Below are positions 16,063 through 24,401 of a DNA stretch of 60,407 nt, piece after piece. The stretch's first letter is position 1. Each line of letters begins with the position of its first letter. Made by a program: the position numbers and the translations under genes. The notes under the pieces were generated by a model, which had not been told where the DNA came from, did no database searches, and saw only the letters and a program-made list of their open reading frames with translations. Where the stretch lies: NCBI GenBank assembly GCA_902496945.1, contig CABVDE010000007.1, forward strand, positions 1 through 60,407, in the 5' to 3' direction. The stretch comes from an uncultured Collinsella sp. Its GTDB lineage: Bacteria; Actinomycetota; Coriobacteriia; Coriobacteriales; Coriobacteriaceae.

Positions 16063-17367
16063 TTGAATAGCCAGCTGATCCAACAGGGCCGCGCCGCTTA
16101 TCGCGCGGGTGATTTTTCCGCTGCAGCCCAGATGCTTGGGGCGGCAAAGACTCCCGATGAGATTATGGGCGAGGCCGACCACCTTCGTGGCAACGCCCTG
16201 ATGCACCTGGGCATGTATGCCGAGGCCGCCGAGGCCTATGCCGCCGCTCTCAACGACGGCACCTACGGCAAGCGCGGCGCGCTACTCACCAACCGCGGCA
16301 AGGCGCTTGCCGCCGTGGGCGACTACACGACGGCTGCCCAGGCGTTCTCTGCTGCTACGCAGGATGCCTCCTATGCCACGCCGTTCAAGGCCTATCTGGG
16401 CTTGGGTAACGCGCTGTTCCAGTCGGGCGACTATGCCAACGCGGGTACCGCCTTCCGTCAGGCCGCCATCGACGGCGCCAATCCGGCTCCTGCCGCCGCA
16501 CTCGGCGAGCTCGGGTGTTGCTTCATTAAGCTCGGCCGTCCGGCGGATGCCGTGGAGACCTACCGCACGGCCATCGACTTTGCCGGCCCCCGCGACGACA
16601 CGCGCGCGCTCAACGCCGGCATGGGTCAGGCGCTTTCTGCCGCCGGTCGTCCCTCCGACGCGCTCGACGCCTTTAACGCCGCTACTGCCGATGGCATCTA
16701 CCAGCTCACCTCCGAGCAGGCCGACGAGCTTGCCCGCGTGCACGATTCGCTTGCCGCGCTGTCTGCCCAGACGGCTATGGCCACGGCTCCGGCGCCCGCG
16801 ATGGACGCTCCTGCCGTCGATCCGCTCGATCCTACGGGCGCGACCGGTCAGTTTATGCCCGACCCCTCGGACACCGGCTTCTTTACGCTGTCCGAGTCCG
16901 AGATGGTCCAGCAGGACCGTCAGGATCGTAAGCAGGCCAAGGTCCGTCGTCGCCATCGCCACACGGGTCTCAAAGTCTTCATCGTGCTGCTTCTGCTCAT
17001 TTTGATCGCCGCGGGCGGTCTGGGCTTCGCCTACACGCGCGGCTTTGGCTTCCCGTCTCAGGAGTCCGTCGTTACCGACCTGTTCCAGGCTGCCGGCGAT
17101 GGTGACACCGCAAAGGCCGAGTCTTGCCTGGCCTCGAGCCTGTCCGAGGACGCCAAGTCGATGATTATCTCCTCGATTCCGCAGGGTGCCACCGTGTCCG
17201 TCGAGGGCATGGATCAGTCCATGACCGAGACGACCGCCAAGGTGAAGGCGTCGCTGTCCAAGGGCGGCGAGCAGGAGTACATCGTCAAATTCGTGCGCTC
17301 CGACAACCATATTGGCTGGGCCGTTTCCTCGCTCGATATGGATTTCTCGGCTGCTGACAACCAGTAG
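16063..17367 (+). CDS. TPR repeat membrane protein of unknown function
   Basis: A 434-residue protein starting at TTG 16063 with AAAGGGGA just upstream. Residues 1 to about 225 hold tetratricopeptide-type helix pairs (for example GNALMHLGMYAEAAEAYAAA and GLGNALFQSGDYANAGTAF), a scaffold for protein binding in the cytoplasm. A basic stretch KVRRRHRHTG leads into one membrane span near residues 305-325. The last 100 residues form a small extracytoplasmic domain of the kind seen in lipoprotein or DUF4878-like folds (FQAAGDGDTAKAESCLA). It lies between cyclophilin and mreB. A link to cell-envelope assembly is suggested by position only. Confidence 0.82.
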   Translation: MNSQLIQQGRAAYRAGDFSAAAQMLGAAKTPDEIMGEADHLRGNALMHLGMYAEAAEAYAAALNDGTYGKRGALLTNRGKALAAVGDYTTAAQAFSAATQDASYATPFKAYLGLGNALFQSGDYANAGTAFRQAAIDGANPAPAAALGELGCCFIKLGRPADAVETYRTAIDFAGPRDDTRALNAGMGQALSAAGRPSDALDAFNAATADGIYQLTSEQADELARVHDSLAALSAQTAMATAPAPAMDAPAVDPLDPTGATGQFMPDPSDTGFFTLSESEMVQQDRQDRKQAKVRRRHRHTGLKVFIVLLLLILIAAGGLGFAYTRGFGFPSQESVVTDLFQAAGDGDTAKAESCLASSLSEDAKSMIISSIPQGATVSVEGMDQSMTETTAKVKASLSKGGEQEYIVKFVRSDNHIGWAVSSLDMDFSAADNQ

Positions 17368-17389
17368 TGACCTTATGGGATTTAGCTTT

Positions 17390-17422
17390 GCCCGGCGCTT
17401 CACCGCAAGTGAGGTGCCGGGC
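17390..17422 (+). terminator. hairpin after the TPR gene, possible terminator
   Basis: GCCCGGC and GCCGGGC arms with an inner CTTCAC/GTGAG stem lie 22 bases after the stop codon. The downstream sequence TTGCGC is not a proper T-run, so it may be a weak or factor-assisted terminator. Confidence 0.45.
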
Positions 17423-17482
17423 TTGCGCTAGTATGATGAGCTAGTAGTTTTCCAGCAATCATCCAACACATCAGGAGTTGCG

Positions 17483-18526
17483 TTGTTTTCTTTGATGGAT
17501 ATGTTCTTCGGTAGTTATGCGGGCGATCTTGCCATCGACCTCGGCACCGCAAATACGCTTGTCTCCGTGCGCGGCAAGGGCATCGTCATCCGCGAGCCCT
17601 CCGTCGTCGCCATCGACAAGAACGACGAGCGCATCCTGGCGGTCGGTATCGAGGCAAAGCGCATGCTCGGCCGTACGCCCGGCAACATCGTGGCCGTTCG
17701 TCCCTTGAAGGACGGCGTCATCGCCGACTTCGACGTTACCGAGGCCATGCTTCGCTACTTTATCGACAAGGCGTCCGAGAAGCGCTATCCGTGGACCCCG
17801 CGGCCGCGCGTCGTCGTCTGCGTTCCCTCCGGCGTCACGTCGGTCGAGAAGCGCGCCGTCTTTGAGGCCACGATCCAGGCCGGCGCTCGCCAGGCGTACC
17901 TGATCGAGGAGCCCATGGCTGCCGCTATCGGCGCCGACCTGCCCGTCGAGGAGCCTACCGGCTCCATGGTCATCGACATCGGTGGCGGTACCACCGAGGT
18001 TGCCGTCATCGCCATGGGCGGCATCGTCGTCTCGCAGTCCATCCGTATTGCCGGCGACGAGTTCGATCAGGCCATCCTCACGCACGTTCGCGATGCCTAC
18101 AACCTGGCCATCGGCGAGCGTACGGCAGAGGACATTAAGATCAAGGTCGGCTCCGCCGTGCCGCTCAAGGACGAGCTCGACGTCGAGGTCAACGGCCGCG
18201 ACGTCATCACAGGCCTGCCCAAGACCGTGCGCATCGAGAGCGAGGAGATCCGTCGCGCGCTCAACAAGCCGCTCGACGAGATGGCCAAGGCTGTCAAGGA
18301 CGCCCTCGACGCCACGCCGCCCGATCTTGCCTCGGACCTTATGTACTACGGCATTTTGCTGACCGGCGGCGGTGCGCTACTGCGCGGTCTCGACGTGCGT
18401 TTGCGCGATGAGACCGGCGTTTCGGTCAACGTCAGCCCCACGGCGCTCGATAACGTCGTGAACGGCTGTGCCCGCGTGCTCGAGGCCAATGCGTTTGATG
18501 GCGGCTTTGTCCAGACCAATGCTTAA
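17483..18526 (+). CDS. mreB: rod shape-determining protein MreB
   Basis: Actin-like filament protein that orients lateral wall synthesis. It has 347 residues with phosphate-binding loops IDLGTANTLV and DIGGGTTEVAV, and the connecting LLTGGGALLRGL. The start is TTG at 17483: AGGAG lies six bases upstream, whereas the ATG at 17495 is too far from any ribosome site. The N-terminal MFSLMDMFF is a probable amphipathic membrane anchor. It leads the row mreB, mreC, mreD, mrdA, rodA, the standard elongasome set, consistent with a rod-shaped cell. Confidence 0.97.
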   Translation: MFSLMDMFFGSYAGDLAIDLGTANTLVSVRGKGIVIREPSVVAIDKNDERILAVGIEAKRMLGRTPGNIVAVRPLKDGVIADFDVTEAMLRYFIDKASEKRYPWTPRPRVVVCVPSGVTSVEKRAVFEATIQAGARQAYLIEEPMAAAIGADLPVEEPTGSMVIDIGGGTTEVAVIAMGGIVVSQSIRIAGDEFDQAILTHVRDAYNLAIGERTAEDIKIKVGSAVPLKDELDVEVNGRDVITGLPKTVRIESEEIRRALNKPLDEMAKAVKDALDATPPDLASDLMYYGILLTGGGALLRGLDVRLRDETGVSVNVSPTALDNVVNGCARVLEANAFDGGFVQTNA

Positions 18527-18547
18527 TTTCCAAAAGGTGGATTCCAT

Positions 18548-19546
18548 TTGGCACGATCTTCGGGTTTCTCCACAAATCTGAATACCAAGCGTCAATCAAC
18601 GGGTATGCGCCCGTTGATTGTTTTCAGCGTGATTTCGGTGTTGCTGCTCACGTTTTACATTCGTGAGGGCGAGGCTGGGCCGATTCATGCCGTGCGTTCG
18701 GGTGTGACGACGATTACCTCGCCGGTGCGCTTTGTGGGCTCGGCTGTGGCGGCTCCCTTCAATGCGATCGGCAACGTGTTCTCTAACCTTACGGCGTCGC
18801 AGGACACGCTTGACGAGCTTAAGAAGCAAAACGAGGAACTGACCTCTAAGGTTGCCGAGCTCTCCGAGGCTCAAAAGACCGCTGAGCGTCTGGAGGGATT
18901 GGTCGGCCTGCAGTCGACCTACAACCTCAAATCGACCGCAGCTCGTATTGTCGGTGCCTCCGGCGATGCCTGGACCTCGACCGTAACCATCGACAAGGGT
19001 TCCGCTGATGGGCTTTCCATCAACATGCCCGTAACGAGCTCGGCAGGTGTTATCGGCCAGATCATCGAAGTCTCGGCCAAGACGTCTACCGTGCGCCTGA
19101 TTGGCGACGAGAACTCGGGCGTGTCCGCCATGGTGCAGGACACGCGCGCCCAGGGCATGCTGCAGGGTCAGGCTGACGGCACGCTGCGTCTCGAGTATGT
19201 GAGCGTCGACTCCGACGTTAAGGTTGGCGACATCATCGTGACCTCGGGCATTGGCGGCGTATTCCCCAAGGGCCTTCCGCTCGGCACCGTCTCGTCGGTT
19301 GAGAAATCGGCAAACGATGTGTACTACACCATTGTGGTGCGCGCCCAGGCGACGGCCGAGAACAACGAGGAAGTGCTGGTCATCACCTCGCTGACCGACG
19401 AGCAGTCGGCCTCGGATGAGGACGTGAGCACGGCCAACAGCACGCCGCAGGGAACGTCGCGCGACGCTGCGGCCAAGACTAAGGACGAGAGCTCGGATGG
19501 CAGTTCCGACACGTCCGAGACGACCGATTCCGGCTCGAGCGAATAG
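18548..19546 (+). CDS. mreC: rod shape-determining protein MreC
   Basis: Scaffold that links MreB to the periplasmic synthases. It has 332 residues: a cytoplasmic N-terminal tail, one membrane span near residues 19-37, a coiled coil at about 80-120 (DELKKQNEELTSKVAELSE), then the two beta-barrel domains with IDKGSADGLSINMPV and VTSGIGGVFPKGLPLG. The C-terminal 50 residues are a low-complexity Ser/Asp/Thr tail. The start is TTG at 18548 with AAAGGTGG upstream. The gap to mreB is 21 bases. Confidence 0.95.
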   Translation: MARSSGFSTNLNTKRQSTGMRPLIVFSVISVLLLTFYIREGEAGPIHAVRSGVTTITSPVRFVGSAVAAPFNAIGNVFSNLTASQDTLDELKKQNEELTSKVAELSEAQKTAERLEGLVGLQSTYNLKSTAARIVGASGDAWTSTVTIDKGSADGLSINMPVTSSAGVIGQIIEVSAKTSTVRLIGDENSGVSAMVQDTRAQGMLQGQADGTLRLEYVSVDSDVKVGDIIVTSGIGGVFPKGLPLGTVSSVEKSANDVYYTIVVRAQATAENNEEVLVITSLTDEQSASDEDVSTANSTPQGTSRDAAAKTKDESSDGSSDTSETTDSGSSE

Positions 19547-19557
19547 GGGGCATGTCC

Positions 19558-20124
19558 ATGGATCTACACGAGCAGGGGATGAGCTCCCGTACGTTTGTGA
19601 TCGCCGCCATTGTGTGCTTGCTGCTGCAGGCAGGCCTGGCGCCGCAAATCTCCATTGCGGGCGGTCGCGTCAACTTCATGATTATCCTGGTGTGCCTGAG
19701 CGTGTTCTCGGGCGACCCGACCCGTGCCGTCGTGTGCGGTTTTTGCAGCGGCTTGTTCTATGACCTCTCCGCTGCCGTGCCGGTGGGCGTTATGTCGCTC
19801 CTGCTGACCGTGGGTTCTTTTGCCCTGGTGCACAGTGCCGTCGGTCAGACGGGCGGTACCCCGAGTGCGCGCGGCGTCACTGTGGGCGCCTTCGCGCTCG
19901 TCATTAATGTGATCTACAGCATCATCTTGCTGTTTATGGGTTTGGAGACGAGCTTTGTCGTGGCGATCTTCGGCCATTCGCTGCCGTCCTCGATCCTGAC
20001 GGGTCTGGTTGCCATTCCGTTTTTGATGTCCGGCGTCGTGCCGCAGTCCGGCTATGGATTCTCCGCACGTGGCGGACGCCAGACGGGCATGCGCTTTAAG
20101 CCCAAGACCCGTAAGCTCAAATAG
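19558..20124 (+). CDS. mreD: rod shape-determining protein MreD
   Basis: Integral membrane partner of MreC. About 188 residues with five or so hydrophobic segments, among them TFVIAAIVCLLLQAGLA, FMIILVCLSVFSG and VGVMSLLLTVGSFALV. Charged loops include DPTRAVVCGFCSGLFYDL, the family's most recognisable block. The start at ATG 19558 is preferred over ATG 19552 because AGGGGG is seven bases from the former and only one from the latter. The basic C-terminal tail is cytoplasmic. Confidence 0.9.
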   Translation: MDLHEQGMSSRTFVIAAIVCLLLQAGLAPQISIAGGRVNFMIILVCLSVFSGDPTRAVVCGFCSGLFYDLSAAVPVGVMSLLLTVGSFALVHSAVGQTGGTPSARGVTVGAFALVINVIYSIILLFMGLETSFVVAIFGHSLPSSILTGLVAIPFLMSGVVPQSGYGFSARGGRQTGMRFKPKTRKLK

Positions 20125-20137
20125 GGGAGGCCCGTAG

Positions 20138-22207
20138 ATGTCTTCCCAGATGACGGTTATTATCGCCGGTATCGTGCTGGTTGTGGCCATCGTGGTCGCG
20201 CTGGTCATCATGCGTCGCGGCGATTCCCGTTTTACCTACGATACTCAGCATGGAACGGCCCCGCGCGCCACCGAGGGCGAGGGCAATACCGCGGCGACCG
20301 CCTTCAAGGGCCGCTTCTCCATCCTCACCACCGGCGTGGGCGCGATGTTTGCGGCGCTTGCCGTCAAGCTGTGGGGCATGCAGATGGTCTCGTCGGACTA
20401 TTACGAGAAGCAGGCTAATAGCAATCAGACTCGCACCGTTACCACACCCGCTGTGCGCGGCCGCATCCTCGACCGCAATGGCGTGGCGCTTGTCCAGAAC
20501 CGTCCCTCACTTGCCGTCGTGGCCTACCGCGACCTTGCCGAGGATGAGGTTTTGGTTCGCCATCTTGCCAACGTGCTCGGTATGCCCTACGTGGCGGTTC
20601 TGCGCAATATCCAGGACAATTCCGAGGGCGCTCAGAGCCTGCATACCATCGCGACGGACGTTCGTCGCTCAACGGTTGCCTATATTCAGGAGCACGCCGG
20701 CGAGTTCCCGGGTGTCAAGATTGCCGAGCGCACCGAGCGTCAGTATCCCTACGGCGAGACGGCATGCCATATCTTGGGCTACACCGGCACCATTACCTCC
20801 GAGCAGCTTGAGGCCCAGAATAGGAAAACCTCTGGCGATGATGATGCTTCTGCTGGCCAGATTGCGTACCAGTCTGGCGATATCGTGGGCCAGGCGGGCG
20901 TTGAGAGCTACTACGAAAACTTGCTGCAGGGTATTCGTGGCGAGCAGACCGTCAAGGTCGATGCCTCGGGCAATGTGACCGGTCAGGCCGGCGCCGTGCC
21001 CGCGAAGGCCGGCTCCGACATTAAGCTCACGCTCGACCTTAAGATCCAACAGGCCTGTGAGACGGCGCTGGCGAGCGCTATCGAGCTTGCCAAGACCACT
21101 GGCTACAGCAATGCCGGCAACGGGGCCGTGGTGTGTCTCGATCCCAACAATGGCGAGATCCTGGGCATGGCGAGCGAGCCCAAGTTCGATCCCTCCGTCT
21201 TTATCGGCGGCGTCTCAAACGACGTGTGGACCGAGCTCAATGATGACGAGGGTTCGCACCCGCTGCTCAACCGCGCCATTAGCGGACAGTACATGTCGGC
21301 CTCGACCATCAAGCCACTCTCGGCACTGGCCGGTCTTGAGTTTGGAACCTACACTTCAACACAGACAACCAACTGCACGGGCTATTGGACGGGATTGGGC
21401 AAGGCTTGGGGCAAGCGCTGCTGGCTTACGTCTGGTCACGGCACCATGACGCTGCAGTCGGGTATCGCTAACTCGTGCGATCCCGTCTTTTACGACATGG
21501 GCAAGGCTTTCTTTTATGACGAGCAACATCCCGAGGGCCTGCAGGAGGTCTTTCGTCGCTGGGGCCTAGGCAAGACCTGCGGTATCGATCTGCCGAGTGA
21601 GGGCGCGGGTCGTATTCCCGATGCCGAGTGGAAAGAGTCGTACTTCACCGATGCCTCTGCCGAGGACCGCAAGTGGAATGCTGGCGATATGACCAACATC
21701 GCCATCGGTCAGGGTGACATCCTGGTGACGCCTCTGCAGATGGCGTGCGCCTATATGGGTCTTGCCAACGGCGGCAAACAGTACGTGCCTCACGTGTTTT
21801 TGTCCGCCGTGTCGCGCGATGGCGACGGCGATGCCTATAAGTACAACGGCAAGGGCAAGAAGAAGCGCCTGGAGGCCAAGATCAACAGCGACTCGGATCT
21901 GGCCCTTGTTCGCAACGGCATGCACGACGTGATTTACACGGCATCGACGTCGCTGGCGGCGCACTTTGGCACCCTGACGCCGCAGGTATATGGCAAGTCG
22001 GGCACGGGCGAGAAAAGCGGCGAGGACGAATATGCGTGGTTCTGCGCCTATGCACCGGCCGATGATCCCAAGTATGTCATCGCTACCGTCCTGGAGCAGG
22101 GCGGCGGCGGCTCAGATACCGCAATGCATGTCGTGCGCGACGTGCTCGGCGTGATTTATGACGAGCCCGATACCTCTTCGGCCTCGGGCGATTCTTCGGT
22201 TCGATAG
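20138..22207 (+). CDS. mrdA: penicillin-binding protein 2, elongation transpeptidase
   Basis: Class B PBP that crosslinks side-wall peptidoglycan together with RodA. It has 689 residues. The usual signal anchor is near residues 60-83, followed by the pedestal domain (RGRILDRNGVALVQNRPSL). The transpeptidase domain has the active Ser in SASTIK (about 389-392), a second motif NSCDP and KSGTG near 618. An additional hydrophobic helix lies at residues 5-25, ahead of the normal anchor, with an Arg-rich loop between. This predicts two membrane spans. The start ATG follows AGGGGAGG. The C-terminus is a short Ser/Asp tail. Confidence 0.95.
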   Translation: MSSQMTVIIAGIVLVVAIVVALVIMRRGDSRFTYDTQHGTAPRATEGEGNTAATAFKGRFSILTTGVGAMFAALAVKLWGMQMVSSDYYEKQANSNQTRTVTTPAVRGRILDRNGVALVQNRPSLAVVAYRDLAEDEVLVRHLANVLGMPYVAVLRNIQDNSEGAQSLHTIATDVRRSTVAYIQEHAGEFPGVKIAERTERQYPYGETACHILGYTGTITSEQLEAQNRKTSGDDDASAGQIAYQSGDIVGQAGVESYYENLLQGIRGEQTVKVDASGNVTGQAGAVPAKAGSDIKLTLDLKIQQACETALASAIELAKTTGYSNAGNGAVVCLDPNNGEILGMASEPKFDPSVFIGGVSNDVWTELNDDEGSHPLLNRAISGQYMSASTIKPLSALAGLEFGTYTSTQTTNCTGYWTGLGKAWGKRCWLTSGHGTMTLQSGIANSCDPVFYDMGKAFFYDEQHPEGLQEVFRRWGLGKTCGIDLPSEGAGRIPDAEWKESYFTDASAEDRKWNAGDMTNIAIGQGDILVTPLQMACAYMGLANGGKQYVPHVFLSAVSRDGDGDAYKYNGKGKKKRLEAKINSDSDLALVRNGMHDVIYTASTSLAAHFGTLTPQVYGKSGTGEKSGEDEYAWFCAYAPADDPKYVIATVLEQGGGGSDTAMHVVRDVLGVIYDEPDTSSASGDSSVR

Positions 22208-22216
22208 GAGGTTGCG

Positions 22217-23443
22217 ATGGATTTTTCTCCGGCGGAGCTGTTCCGCTCAACCAAGACCGGCTCTCGCAGCAGCCTGGACCGCGTCAACAAGCAGCTTTCG
22301 GCCTCGCGCGGCACGTTCCGTCAGAAGGTGCACATCGGCGTGCTCGTGGCAACTGTGGCGCTCGTCGTCTACGGTGCCATCATCATTTGGTCGGCTTCCC
22401 AGTTTAAGGCCGATGCCTCGTTCTCGCGTCACTTGCTGGGAATCGGCATCGGTGCGGTGCTGGCGGTGCTCGTCTGGCGTACCGACCTGCGCGGTATTTC
22501 CAATTTCTCGACGGCGTTGCTCGTCATCGACCTGATCGTGATCTTCTCGCCCAAGATTCCAGGTCTGTCCTATACGGGCGGTCTGGGCATGACGGGCTGG
22601 ATCAAGATTCCCGGTATCGGTTTGACGTTTCAGCCTGTTGAGCTTGCCAAGCTCATCACCATCTTCTTTATCGCTACGCTTGGCTCGCAATACAACGGGC
22701 GTATCGATACCGTTCGCGACTACGTCAAGCTCTGCGGCATGCTGTCCATCCCGTTTTTGGCCGTCGTCGCTATGGGCGACCTGGGCTCAGGCCTGGTCGT
22801 GCTGGTTTCGGGCGCTATCGTTATCTGCATGAGCGGTGCGCGCCGCGAATGGGTGCTATCGACCCTGGCCCTGCTCGTGGGCCTGGTGGCGCTCGTCCTA
22901 GCGCTCGATTCGGTTTTCGATTCGCTGCTCGGCCACGATGTGCTCATTAAGCAGTACCAGATGAACCGTCTGACGGTCTTTATCGACCCCGATAATGCCG
23001 ATTCGGACGATGCCTATAACCTGCAGCAGTCGCTTATCGCCGTTGGCTCGGGCGGCTTCTTTGGCAAGGGGCTGGGCCATGCGACGCAATCTGCCGGTGG
23101 CTTTCTGCCCGAGTTCCATACCGACTTCGTCTTCGCCTTCCTGTCCGAGACGTTCGGCTTCTGCGGTTCCTTTTTGCTCCTGTGCCTCTACGTGCTGCTG
23201 ATCTTTTCGACGATTCGCGTCGCATTAAAGTGTGAATCGCTGTTTTTGCGTCTTTCGTGCGTGGGCATCGTTGGCATGTGGGCGTTCCAGACCTTCGAGA
23301 ACATCGGCATGTGCATCGGCATGATGCCGATTACCGGTATTCCGTTGCCGTTCATTAGCTTTGGTTCGTCGTCGATGATGATTCAGTTGCTGACGGTGGG
23401 TATCGTACAATCCATATGGCGGCATCGTTCGGGCGCCGTGTAA
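22217..23443 (+). CDS. rodA: peptidoglycan glycosyltransferase RodA (SEDS family)
   Basis: Polymerises lipid II in the elongasome with PBP2. It has 408 residues with about ten membrane spans. Seen family blocks: FQPVELAKLITIFFIA, MGDLGSGLVVLVSG, VGSGGFFGKGLGHATQ, the catalytic region LPEFHTDFVFAFLSETFGF, and near the end MMPITGIPLPFISFGSSSM. The 45-residue N-terminal tail is cytoplasmic and basic. It follows mrdA by nine bases, with AGGAGG near the stop of mrdA. Confidence 0.96.
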   Translation: MDFSPAELFRSTKTGSRSSLDRVNKQLSASRGTFRQKVHIGVLVATVALVVYGAIIIWSASQFKADASFSRHLLGIGIGAVLAVLVWRTDLRGISNFSTALLVIDLIVIFSPKIPGLSYTGGLGMTGWIKIPGIGLTFQPVELAKLITIFFIATLGSQYNGRIDTVRDYVKLCGMLSIPFLAVVAMGDLGSGLVVLVSGAIVICMSGARREWVLSTLALLVGLVALVLALDSVFDSLLGHDVLIKQYQMNRLTVFIDPDNADSDDAYNLQQSLIAVGSGGFFGKGLGHATQSAGGFLPEFHTDFVFAFLSETFGFCGSFLLLCLYVLLIFSTIRVALKCESLFLRLSCVGIVGMWAFQTFENIGMCIGMMPITGIPLPFISFGSSSMMIQLLTVGIVQSIWRHRSGAV

Positions 23444-23461
23444 CCGCTGGAGGGGTTTGCT

Positions 23462-24391
23462 GTGAAAATTCCCGTAGATAAGCTGACCCGCGCTTTTAAG
23501 ATGGGCGCGTCCGCTAAGAAGGATTCCGATACGCCGGTGCGCGTCTCGGTCTACCTGGATTCGTCCGCCTCGCGCTTTTTGGTCGAGACGGTGCGTGACG
23601 CCTTTGTGCCGCAGACGACCTCGGGCATTGTGCGCGTCGAGCGCCTGGGGGAGGAGCGAATCGCTCCCAAGACCGATACCGATGTGGTGCTGGTGCTCTC
23701 GTGCGGATCCGACCGCCTGGAAAGTGCCGTTCAGGAGCTCGTGATTGCCGGTGCGCCCGTGTGCGTGCTCGCCGAGTCCGCCGTCGAGGTGCCGTTTATC
23801 GAGGAGTCCACGCCCATGCTCGGCGTGGTGGCTGCGACCGATAAGACGTATCTGCTCGAGACGCTCGCTCGCTGGATTCTCGATCGCACCGACAAGGAAA
23901 CGGCCTTTGCTGCGAACTTTGCCTTTATGCGCATTGCGGCGGCCAATCGCATCATCACCTCGTGCGCGCTCACCAATATGGCGACCGGGGCTTTGGTGTT
24001 TTTGCCGGGTGCCGACTATCCCGTTATGGCGCTGGCGCAGGTGGGCATGCTCTTTGAGCTTGCTGCCGTCTTTGGACGCGGCATTAAGCCCGAGCGCGGC
24101 TACGAGGTCGCGGGCGTGCTTGCCGGCGGTCTTGTGATCCGCGCGGTCACCCGCGCACTGGTCAAGCAGACGCCGCATATCGGGTTTGCCGTCAAGGCGC
24201 TCACTGCTGCCGCGGGCACCTATGGCATGGGCCGTGCGCTCGTTTCGCTCTACGAGCGCGATGTCGACTACGGCCGTGCCAACGAGGTGGTCACTGCCAC
24301 GTTCTCCCGCCTTCGCGATCTGGTGACCACGGTCGCGGGCGCTACCCGTCCCATGGCGTCCTATCAGGATGCATCCGATCTCGCTGCTTAG
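23462..24391 (+). CDS. DUF697-like membrane-associated protein of unknown function
   Basis: A 309-residue protein starting at GTG 23462 after GGAGGGG. The first 130 residues look like a nucleotide- or effector-binding alpha/beta domain with alternating strands (DVVLVLSCGSDRLESAVQEL, GAPVCVLAESAVEVP) but no Walker A motif. The second half is hydrophobic and resembles DUF697: AAANRIITSCALTNMATGA, then FLPGADYPVMALAQVGML and later VAGVLAGGLVIRAVTRAL. DUF697 regions often accompany small GTPases, but no GTPase domain is visible here. It follows rodA by 18 bases and so belongs to the elongasome transcript; a role there is inference. Confidence 0.75.
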   Translation: MKIPVDKLTRAFKMGASAKKDSDTPVRVSVYLDSSASRFLVETVRDAFVPQTTSGIVRVERLGEERIAPKTDTDVVLVLSCGSDRLESAVQELVIAGAPVCVLAESAVEVPFIEESTPMLGVVAATDKTYLLETLARWILDRTDKETAFAANFAFMRIAAANRIITSCALTNMATGALVFLPGADYPVMALAQVGMLFELAAVFGRGIKPERGYEVAGVLAGGLVIRAVTRALVKQTPHIGFAVKALTAAAGTYGMGRALVSLYERDVDYGRANEVVTATFSRLRDLVTTVAGATRPMASYQDASDLAA

Positions 24392-24401
24392 GGGTTTTCC
24401 G

